Below are positions 56,340 through 64,000 of a DNA stretch of 64,000 nucleotides, piece after piece. A program made the translations under genes and the position numbers. Location of the stretch: assembly GCA_934489015.1 (NCBI GenBank), contig CAKSSN010000007.1:1-64000 (forward strand), given 5' to 3'. Within the stretch, counting starts at the first letter, position 1, and every line of letters starts with the position of its first letter. Below the pieces are notes generated by a model. That model did no database searches and was not told where the DNA came from. It saw nothing but the letters and a program-made list of their open reading frames with translations. This DNA is from an uncultured Clostridia bacterium (GTDB lineage Bacteria; Bacillota; Clostridia; UBA1381).

Positions 56340-59300
56340 ATGAACAGAAAACGATACGTTTCGGCTTTACTGTCGGTATGCATGATAACGGCGGCGGGAA
56401 CAAGCGCTTTGGCAGATACAATTAAATTCGGCAGCCGCTCGGAAATTAACTGGGATGATGTCGGACGCGGCTGGGGAAGCGTCAGTCTTGCGGAAAATAA
56501 AATACTTTCTGCAAAAGAGGGAGAAAAGATAGAGAATATAGATAGCAAATACTCGGTGTTTGACGGCTTTAAATTTATGCGCGGTCAAAATTATTATGAC
56601 GGAAGCAGCACCGATACGGCTTTTGTATACGACTCCTCGTCAAACGGCGGCCCACGCCTTTCGGACGGCAAGTATTTTTACGGTGTTTATAATCCGAGTA
56701 ATAACAAAAAGAATTTTAAGGTTGATTTTGCTGCAAGATTTGACAGCGATATGAAAACGCTTATCGCAAAGGGCGATATAAGCATGGCTGTTGTTGCGGA
56801 AACGAAAAATGCGAAAGGAACATTTCACAATCATACCGGAATTGCAAATTTAAGAATGTATTCAAATGCTTCGCCCATAAAGCAGGAGATAACCACAACC
56901 GACAGCAAGTTCAGCGGAGCGCGCACCGTATCTGCCGGATGGAAAAAGCTTGATAGCGATATAACGCGTGTGGCTCTGAATTTGAGAAGTGAAAGAGGCG
57001 GCCTTAAAAAGTGGAACGGCGCGGCGGTATATAATGTAAGAGTATATCTGCGCGACGAGGGTAAGCCGACCATAAACAGCAGCGGAATTTATGATACAGG
57101 CTTTGGCACGCGTAAAAATGTAAACGGCGATACGGTTCATACCGCGAAGGTTGGGGATACCGTTTATTATTATGTAGGCTTTGACGAAAGAGTCAAGGTC
57201 GATCAAAACAATGCAAAAAATCTTAAGCTTGTTATAAAATCAAATCCGAGCGGCTCTGAGGAGTTTAAGGCGGATTATGATAAAACGGACGGAAACAGAC
57301 TTGTTTTTAAATATACCATTCCCGACAATACGGGCAGAAAAACGGAGATAGAGGTTTTCGGAACACCGACAAAGCTTATCGGCGGAACCAAATACATAAC
57401 CGATATTGCCGGAAATCCGCTTGAGAGCGAGAATGTTGGCGGATATAACAATACGACTCATACAATAGACGATACGCTCACTCTTTTAAGGCCGGAGGCC
57501 TTTACCGATGACGATAAGCTTTATCCGATAACCATGCCGAGAAATAAGTCGTGCAATCTTTACGGAGAAATTCCTCAGGAGATTATTTCGTCATCAAAGG
57601 GACGCCAAAAGGAAATATTCCCGAAAAGCACAACATCGGGACCGATATTTAAGATAACATTAAATGAAGAAATTCAAAAATCGTCGCTTAGTTCATCAAC
57701 GCGCCTTAAGCTCAGAGTGTATGACGCGGACAAAAAGCCTACCGACAGATATGTTTATGCTTCTCTTGCCGGTGCGAGAACGGTGGGCGTCAACGACAAG
57801 GTGCAGGCAAACGGAATAAAGAGCGACGCGTATACCGAGCTTTATTTCAGATACTGCCCGGAAGAGCTGCAAAATCTGCCGGTATACTATTTAAGCTTTG
57901 CAGGCGACTATAACAGCGGCAGCTTTGTGTGTGCGGAGGACCTTTTAACAACAGGCGGAGAAAAGCTTAAAAATATATCCGATCTTGAGGTAGACTGCAA
58001 AAAGCTTGTTATTGACAGCACATATACAAATCTTGCTCCGCTTAAGCTGAATGTTATGATAGACACAGCCGCACCGTCGCTTGACAGCTCAACAATCCCG
58101 AGTACATGGGAAAAGGAGCTTAGCGGCGACAGTACGCTCACATTTAAAGACAGCGGTGCGTTTGACACAAACGGAGCTTATATATCGCTTGTTTATTATG
58201 ACGATAATAACAATGCGAAATATCTGAACATAAAATCCTCCGGAAGCAAAACCGCACAGCGCCTGCAGCTTGCGGCGCAGTCTAAGGGCAGCAGAGAAGC
58301 GGTTCAGGTAAATCTGGGCGGAATATCGCTTGCTTCGGAATATCCCGAAAACAGACCGGTATATATTGAATACGAAATAAGCGACAGAGCAGGAAACAAA
58401 GCAACTAATAAGGGCATGAAAAATCTGAGGGCTTATATAGACTCAACCGCGCCGACTGTTAAGGGCGTCAGCGAGGCGCGTGACGGCAAGGACGCTGTTG
58501 TTTCGTATGAGGTTACGGACGCAGGTGTCGGCGAAATTTCGCCTTTAATAGAATATACGCTTAAAAATCTTTCGGATCAAAATTCCGCTGATGAAAACTA
58601 CAGCACAAATGACGCAAATCAGCAGATAAGAGTTTCGGCAAAGGAAAACAGCCTTGACTCATGGCAGGTTTTTGCAAGCTTTGCCGATACGGTAGGAAAC
58701 AGAAGCGCAAAGTTTCCGTCGGGAATATTTATGACAGCTTCGCGTGAGTTTGCAATAGGTCTTAAGGATAGCGCAGCAAACGCCGTTTCCGACGTTCATG
58801 TTATTACGGCAGAGGCTCTTAAAATGCCTGAGAAGGACGTAAGCTTTGATGTAAGCTTTGGCTGGGTCAAGGGCTCTGCGGCGCCTGAAAACAGCGCGAA
58901 AACAGCTGTAAGCTTTAAGAGCGTATCCGAGCTTACATCATATAATTTTGCAAATGAAGAAATTCAGAGACAATACGGCGGCGGAGATTTGTTCGCCGGA
59001 GAATACACTCTTGTAATTAAGGCAACAATGATGCCGGAGAATATTTCGCAGCTTTTAAGACAGAGCTACTATTTTGACACAACAGCTCCGGAGGGAAGAA
59101 TTGCGATAGGCAAGAGCCGCGACGGTGTAAATTCTGTTTATAGTATCGCCTATAATCTTTTCGATGATGCTGCCGATTACAAAGGCGGAGCCTTCGTAAA
59201 GGACGAAAATATAGAGCTTTCCGGTGAAAATGCGCCGAAAATGGAGCTTTACATAGGCGAAAAATTGGCTGACAGCTTTGCGCTTGCGAATGCGTCCGAC

Positions 59301-62300
59301 ACGAAAATGATAGATTTTTACAGAGATTATGCGCTTGGCGGAGAATATACCGACGAAACGCAGGCTTACGTGAAAATACTTTTCAGCGATAAATTCGGTC
59401 ATAAATCGGAAATAACAAGCGAAAAAATGGCTGTTGATTTTAAAGCGCCCGAGATAAGCGAAATAACGGTTAAGCCGGCTTTGAAGCAGTACAGGGACGG
59501 AAGCTACATTATAAATGATTTTACGGACATAAGCGAAATTTCGGCGGTTATTGATGACAACGCCAAAGATAAGATAGACGTTTCATATATGCAGGGCGGA
59601 GAATATAAAAGGGAAAGACTCTCTGCCGGAGAGGTAAGCATAAAAAATCCGATCAGAAGCGATTTTTCGGAGCGCTACGAGGACGGAGCATATAAGTATT
59701 ATTACACCTTTGATGCTGTGGATATGGGCGGAAATGCTTCGGAAAAATCCGTTTCGTTTATTGTTGATAAACAGACTCCAGAAATTTACAGCCTTGATTT
59801 AAGCGGTGCCGATAAAATGACAAACGCCGACAGTGTAACGCTCAGCGCGATGTACAGAACGGATATGTATGAAACAACCGATGATATTGAAGCGTCGGCA
59901 GGCTCGGCGGAGGTAAATAAAACAGGTGACGGCAAACTTGAAATAAAGGTGACGGAAAACGGAAGCTATACGCTGACAGTCCGCGATTTTGTGGGTAAAA
60001 TCTCGGAAAGAAGCTTTGAAATTAACTGCTTCGACCGCGAGAAGCCCTCAGCGGAGCTTATAAGCACCGTTCAGACACCTGAGGGTGCACCGTCAAAATA
60101 CGGCGAAATTGTAATAAGAGCGCATGATAATGATTCGCTAAAGGTTTTGTCGGCGGCGGTTGTTCAGGGTGAGCCGAGCGAAAATGATTTCTTCACCGAT
60201 ACGGCTTCGGCGCGCGAAATTGCGCAGACAGATGAGGGCGGAGTTTATGAGGAAAACGGATATTTCGGCGATAAGGACGGATTTGCTTATGCAAAGCTTG
60301 AAAACGTATATGCTCCGAACGAAAACGGCGGCGCAGGCGCAGGCTACAAGCTTACCTATGGCGCATTGCCGAGCGGAAGCTATAATGTTTATGTTCGCGT
60401 TGAGGATAATGCCGGAAACGTTTTGACAGAAAAGCTTTGCAGCATTGAGGCGTCGGGAGAGAGGGCGCAGACAGATGTGACATATACGCCGAATACAATA
60501 ACTGGCGGCGCTGTTACCGTGCGCACGGTGAGCGATATTCCTACAATGCTTCAGTATAACGCAGATGATGAGGATAACATTTCCGTTATGCAGGAGAACG
60601 TGAGAAGAAGCAGACAAAACGGATATACATATTCCTTCGGCGGAAAAACGGTTACGCTTCCCTTTGATGAAGCAAGGGATAAATATATTGAAATAAAGCG
60701 TAAGATAGAAAGCGGACGTGAGGGCGAGCTTACGGACGAGGAAAAATATATCTACAAAAATGACAAGAGTGACGACTACGGATCAAAGTACGATTACTAT
60801 TTTAATGTAAGAGAATATACAACGCCGGTACTTGATATTTATGACTATCTTTCAAACGAGTGCTTCTACAGATCGGAGTCTATGCACGATGAGCAGACGA
60901 ATACGTATTTCAGCGACATTGTCACGGACGGCAAAAAGCTTGTATGGTACAGCGATGTGCTCAACATTACCGATCAGGAGGGAGATGCTATAAGACGGCT
61001 TATGCGTTCCGGAATAGGCGGCGAGAGCGACTTGGATGAGGTAAATCTCTACAGCATGGACGTTATGGATTATCCGGCAGACTTTGATAAAATGAATATA
61101 GCCGAATTTTCATCCGATGAGCTTAAGGTATATGATAAGGACCTTGCAAAAAATCCTTTTGAGTATATGAATTATATTACTAAGGATGAAGCGCTTGCGT
61201 TTTTCGGAGAAGACTTTGACTTGTCGCTTCTTGAAAAATCGGGCGATGATTATGTGGCTCCGGTAGAAAACGGTGATGAGAGATTTTATATATCTGATCT
61301 TCCGGCAGCGCTTCAGCCGTATTTTAAGGACTGCTTGCTTTATGCAAGTCCGTTCGGCAGCATGGGCGAGCCGCTTACATTGAATGAAATTGACGAAACC
61401 GTTAAGGCTATCGAGGTTGCAAAGGAAATACGTGAAACCGCAGCGCAGCGCATTGCCGAGAAATATATAAGAAGCTATGTAGGCGCTGACGGCGGCGGAT
61501 ATTCCATGCAGCATATGCTCAAATTCAAATTCAATAAATCGGCGGAATATATTCTTCTCGACAGGCTCGGAAGAACAACTGTTTTGCCGATAGAGATTGA
61601 CTGGATTGACCCGTCGGCTCCGCACGTGCCTGAGGAAAACATAGAATTTCTTGTAGGCGGCGCGCCGTTTGATGAAGCATATACAAATGCCGAGTCGGCA
61701 GAGGTTTCGGTCACACTGCCGAGTGACGGAATTTATGCGGAATACTATCTTGCAAATATTCCTGACGGAGCAGCCGCAGCGGAAGAAACCGTTGACGGAT
61801 ACGATATGCCTGTTTATAAGAGCTTTACATTATCGGTTACGGATAATACAGATGTTGAATTTGATGTTGTAAATCCGAGCGTAATAGGTGATGAAACAAA
61901 AACGGCTCTTGCACATCAGGTATACTCGGTAAATAGATTTGACAGAAATGCCCCGACGGCTAAATTGAATTATCTGTCGGCAAAGGCTTCTGACGGTACG
62001 TTTGTAAATACAGATGTAACAGTAAGCCTGAGCGATATTTCCGACGACTTTACGGAAAATGCGAATATAAAGGCAAATGAGCTGTCACACACGTTTACCG
62101 AAAACGGCGATTTCACATTTACTCTTACGGATGATGCGGGAAACGTAAGCTACATTACGGCGAGCGTTGACTACATAGATAAAACGCCTGTAAATCTCAC
62201 CGCAAAGGTTATGAGCGGCGCAAAGGAAATTGACAGCTTTAAAATCACGTCAAACGCGGACGATTATAAAAATACGTCTGTACGCTATGACTACAGCGGC

Positions 62301-64000
62301 GGATACTTAAATGAGGACGCGGAGGTTTATATTTATTCTTCAGGCTCTCTTGTAAAGGTTATGAAGGTGTCGGACAGCGACGAGCACAGCTATGAATATA
62401 CTTCAAGATCGTCAAGCAAGGGAACGCTTACGATAAGCGGCATGAAGTTCGATATGGAGCCGCCGTCGGCTGATGTTTCCTACAGCTATACCAAGGCGGC
62501 GGGAAATGTAAAGGATTATGTTACGGCAAATATTTCTCTTTCGGATAACATATCCTCCGATATTAAGCTTTTGTCGGTAACGGGACGCGATGACAGCGCA
62601 AAGCTGTATGATACGTCCGATGTAAAGGAAAATGCCGACGGCACAAGAAGCGTTGTGTTTAAAAATAACGGCTATGCAAAGCTGATGTTTGCCGACGAAG
62701 CGGGGAACACGACTGAGGTTAATTTAAATGTTTCAACGCTTGAGAGAAGCCAGCCCAGAGCGTTTGTATCGTACAGCACGAAAAAGCTTACAAACGGCGA
62801 TGTTACTGCCAATATAAGTCTTGATAAAATTGCCGATTATCAGATATATGACGAAAACGGCACATTGCTCAGAGATTACGGCGGAACATATTCATCATAT
62901 ATATCGTACACGTTTACAGATAACGGCTCAAGGGTTTTCAAATTCCGCGATACGAGCGCGAACGAAACCGACGGTCTTATTGCAACGGTTGATAATATTG
63001 ATAAGCAGAAGCCTGTTCTGACGGCGCGTGTGGAGTATGATGTAATGTATGACGACTCCAATAATAGGGTAAGTTTTCCCGGATGCGCAACAATTGTTCT
63101 TGAAGCGCAGGGTACCGATATTCTTGAGGGAAATGACGCGGATACGGTGTTTATAACAAATGCCGCGCAGTCTAAATATCACACCGTTATGAATAACGGC
63201 AGGTATAACTTTAAGTATATGGACGAGGCAGGAAACTTTGACACGATTTATGTTGATGTAACAGACATTGACAAAACCGCGCCGACAGCTTCGGACAGCG
63301 GAAATCCGACATCGTGGACAAATGAAATTCCGAACATAACCGTAAGCGCAAACAGAAAAGCGGGCGGCGGTGAGGCATATGTTGTTCAAAACGGAGAGAA
63401 ATACACAAGCGTTACGTTTAATCCGACAGAAAACGCAGTTTATTCGTTTATGATAACAGATGTGTACGGCAACAGCTCAACGCATACCGTCGACGTAAAA
63501 TATGTTGACATTACGCCTCCGGAGCTTAAATATACCGGAACGCAGAACATATTTATAAAGAGCGGAGAATTCAGCAGAGCTGATTTTGAAACGGTAACCG
63601 CAGAGGATTATGAGTCCGGCGTAAAGGGTGATGTAACGGCCGACTACGGCTCGTTTGACCAAAACGTACCCGGAAGATACCCTGTTACGTTTATGGCTGA
63701 GGACATTGCCGGAAACAAGGCATACCTTACAAGATACATTCAGGTAATAGGTAAAAACGATGTGTTTGCCGCAATAAACGGCGAAATACTCGTACCCGGT
63801 GAGCAGACAAATTACTGGATCGGCAACGATATGGAGCTTTCGTTTGTAAATGCAGACAAGAACGGAAATAAGGTTTCATATGCGTTTGTTAAAGGCTACT
63901 ATAACGGAGCGGAGCTAAAGGGCAAGTCATTTAAGACGCTCGCTGCCGCTGATGCGAAAATCAGTCTTGAGCCGGAGGAAACGGGAATGTATACATTGTT
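56340..64000 (+). CDS. Giant secreted Ig-like-repeat surface protein, partial
   Basis: The frame is open for at least 2,553 residues and leaves the window at 64000. It starts MNRKRYVSALLSVCMITAAG with a signal peptide cut near ALADT, and GGGAGG lies upstream. Bacterial Ig-like modules repeat with a boundary motif of the form xDxTAPx and a closing DxAGN, at about residues 570, 698, 910, 1031, 1140, 1230, 1753, 1865, 1944, 2036, 2218, 2309 and 2388. Residues 1380-1750 are a different, acidic and aromatic region without the motif, a possible ligand-binding insert. The module near 2388-2470 (ESGVKGDVTADYGSF, GRYPVTFMAEDIAGN) is of the DUF5011 type. No anchor is visible within the window; given the neighbours, a C-terminal SLH anchor is plausible. 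Confidence 0.88.
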   Translation, partial: MNRKRYVSALLSVCMITAAGTSALADTIKFGSRSEINWDDVGRGWGSVSLAENKILSAKEGEKIENIDSKYSVFDGFKFMRGQNYYDGSSTDTAFVYDSSSNGGPRLSDGKYFYGVYNPSNNKKNFKVDFAARFDSDMKTLIAKGDISMAVVAETKNAKGTFHNHTGIANLRMYSNASPIKQEITTTDSKFSGARTVSAGWKKLDSDITRVALNLRSERGGLKKWNGAAVYNVRVYLRDEGKPTINSSGIYDTGFGTRKNVNGDTVHTAKVGDTVYYYVGFDERVKVDQNNAKNLKLVIKSNPSGSEEFKADYDKTDGNRLVFKYTIPDNTGRKTEIEVFGTPTKLIGGTKYITDIAGNPLESENVGGYNNTTHTIDDTLTLLRPEAFTDDDKLYPITMPRNKSCNLYGEIPQEIISSSKGRQKEIFPKSTTSGPIFKITLNEEIQKSSLSSSTRLKLRVYDADKKPTDRYVYASLAGARTVGVNDKVQANGIKSDAYTELYFRYCPEELQNLPVYYLSFAGDYNSGSFVCAEDLLTTGGEKLKNISDLEVDCKKLVIDSTYTNLAPLKLNVMIDTAAPSLDSSTIPSTWEKELSGDSTLTFKDSGAFDTNGAYISLVYYDDNNNAKYLNIKSSGSKTAQRLQLAAQSKGSREAVQVNLGGISLASEYPENRPVYIEYEISDRAGNKATNKGMKNLRAYIDSTAPTVKGVSEARDGKDAVVSYEVTDAGVGEISPLIEYTLKNLSDQNSADENYSTNDANQQIRVSAKENSLDSWQVFASFADTVGNRSAKFPSGIFMTASREFAIGLKDSAANAVSDVHVITAEALKMPEKDVSFDVSFGWVKGSAAPENSAKTAVSFKSVSELTSYNFANEEIQRQYGGGDLFAGEYTLVIKATMMPENISQLLRQSYYFDTTAPEGRIAIGKSRDGVNSVYSIAYNLFDDAADYKGGAFVKDENIELSGENAPKMELYIGEKLADSFALANASDTKMIDFYRDYALGGEYTDETQAYVKILFSDKFGHKSEITSEKMAVDFKAPEISEITVKPALKQYRDGSYIINDFTDISEISAVIDDNAKDKIDVSYMQGGEYKRERLSAGEVSIKNPIRSDFSERYEDGAYKYYYTFDAVDMGGNASEKSVSFIVDKQTPEIYSLDLSGADKMTNADSVTLSAMYRTDMYETTDDIEASAGSAEVNKTGDGKLEIKVTENGSYTLTVRDFVGKISERSFEINCFDREKPSAELISTVQTPEGAPSKYGEIVIRAHDNDSLKVLSAAVVQGEPSENDFFTDTASAREIAQTDEGGVYEENGYFGDKDGFAYAKLENVYAPNENGGAGAGYKLTYGALPSGSYNVYVRVEDNAGNVLTEKLCSIEASGERAQTDVTYTPNTITGGAVTVRTVSDIPTMLQYNADDEDNISVMQENVRRSRQNGYTYSFGGKTVTLPFDEARDKYIEIKRKIESGREGELTDEEKYIYKNDKSDDYGSKYDYYFNVREYTTPVLDIYDYLSNECFYRSESMHDEQTNTYFSDIVTDGKKLVWYSDVLNITDQEGDAIRRLMRSGIGGESDLDEVNLYSMDVMDYPADFDKMNIAEFSSDELKVYDKDLAKNPFEYMNYITKDEALAFFGEDFDLSLLEKSGDDYVAPVENGDERFYISDLPAALQPYFKDCLLYASPFGSMGEPLTLNEIDETVKAIEVAKEIRETAAQRIAEKYIRSYVGADGGGYSMQHMLKFKFNKSAEYILLDRLGRTTVLPIEIDWIDPSAPHVPEENIEFLVGGAPFDEAYTNAESAEVSVTLPSDGIYAEYYLANIPDGAAAAEETVDGYDMPVYKSFTLSVTDNTDVEFDVVNPSVIGDETKTALAHQVYSVNRFDRNAPTAKLNYLSAKASDGTFVNTDVTVSLSDISDDFTENANIKANELSHTFTENGDFTFTLTDDAGNVSYITASVDYIDKTPVNLTAKVMSGAKEIDSFKITSNADDYKNTSVRYDYSGGYLNEDAEVYIYSSGSLVKVMKVSDSDEHSYEYTSRSSSKGTLTISGMKFDMEPPSADVSYSYTKAAGNVKDYVTANISLSDNISSDIKLLSVTGRDDSAKLYDTSDVKENADGTRSVVFKNNGYAKLMFADEAGNTTEVNLNVSTLERSQPRAFVSYSTKKLTNGDVTANISLDKIADYQIYDENGTLLRDYGGTYSSYISYTFTDNGSRVFKFRDTSANETDGLIATVDNIDKQKPVLTARVEYDVMYDDSNNRVSFPGCATIVLEAQGTDILEGNDADTVFITNAAQSKYHTVMNNGRYNFKYMDEAGNFDTIYVDVTDIDKTAPTASDSGNPTSWTNEIPNITVSANRKAGGGEAYVVQNGEKYTSVTFNPTENAVYSFMITDVYGNSSTHTVDVKYVDITPPELKYTGTQNIFIKSGEFSRADFETVTAEDYESGVKGDVTADYGSFDQNVPGRYPVTFMAEDIAGNKAYLTRYIQVIGKNDVFAAINGEILVPGEQTNYWIGNDMELSFVNADKNGNKVSYAFVKGYYNGAELKGKSFKTLAAADAKISLEPEETGMYTL

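Noticed and set aside
60138..60617. 159-aa leftward frame in the giant surface gene
   Set aside because: It is antisense to Ig-like repeat sequence, with no ribosome-binding site or promoter.
1..64000. CRISPR array, rRNA genes or prophage
   Set aside because: No regularly spaced repeats, no rRNA segments and no phage structural genes were seen.

Overview
The window looks like chromosome of a strictly anaerobic, spore-forming, low-to-mid GC Firmicute of class Clostridia. The support is a complete spoIIA operon (anti-anti-sigma factor, anti-sigma factor, SigF), SpoIIM, [FeFe]-hydrogenase maturases HydG and HydF, a ferredoxin-linked 2-oxoacid oxidoreductase, a glycyl radical enzyme with its activase, a K+-type membrane pyrophosphatase, SLH-domain surface proteins, a CIRCE-controlled groESL pair and consensus SigA promoters. 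I cannot name the genus. The wealth of SLH and Ig-like surface proteins would fit a gut commensal.

Layout. 1-2852 is a visibly AT-rich islet flanked by remnants of ISL3-family insertion sequences. It holds an XRE regulator divergent from a small membrane protein and an unknown 428-aa protein. A tRNA-Leu(GAG) follows. 3192-11410 is mostly one leftward operon: ilvE, a P-loop ATPase, a four-subunit 2-oxoacid:ferredoxin oxidoreductase, an XRE-cupin regulator and an acyl-CoA ligase. It is preceded by a short Ile/Leu/Val-rich leader ORF and a strong terminator, and followed by an ECF transporter subunit and a thioesterase. 11520-14803 carries xerD, spoIIM and spoIIA. 15039-20709 carries hppA, an ACP with a fatty-acid ligase, and an XRE-desulfoferrodoxin fusion next to an AraC regulator.

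20824-25570 is a divergent pair of SLH proteins. 25667-31093 has groEL-groES, a BofC-like protein and hydG-hydF; hydG has a 5' leader with a premature terminator. 31207-36040 is glycogen and glucan metabolism (galU, glgP, malQ). 36058-37863 is a divergent DeoR regulator and HAD phosphatase. 37920-44022 is a leftward operon of a GH36-like galactosidase, a divergent glycyl radical enzyme, its activase and a MATE exporter, behind a perfect promoter and a LacI-type palindrome.

44136-46170 is an rplJ-rplL-yceD-rpmF operon with an L10 leader. 46226-54795 has radC, an XRE regulator, a small lipoprotein, hslO, cdaR-cdaA, a glycosyltransferase-like protein with a small upstream ORF, a BrkB-type membrane protein and lepA. 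54917-56316 has a small alarmone synthetase and a TetR regulator. From 56340 an open frame runs past the window end and encodes a giant secreted Ig-like-repeat protein of at least 2,553 residues.

The two most interesting systems are the leader-controlled branched-chain operon, which may make Val/Leu/Ile from branched short-chain fatty acids, and the uncharacterised GH36-glycyl radical enzyme operon. Translations, motif positions and promoter spacings were read by eye. No database search was run.
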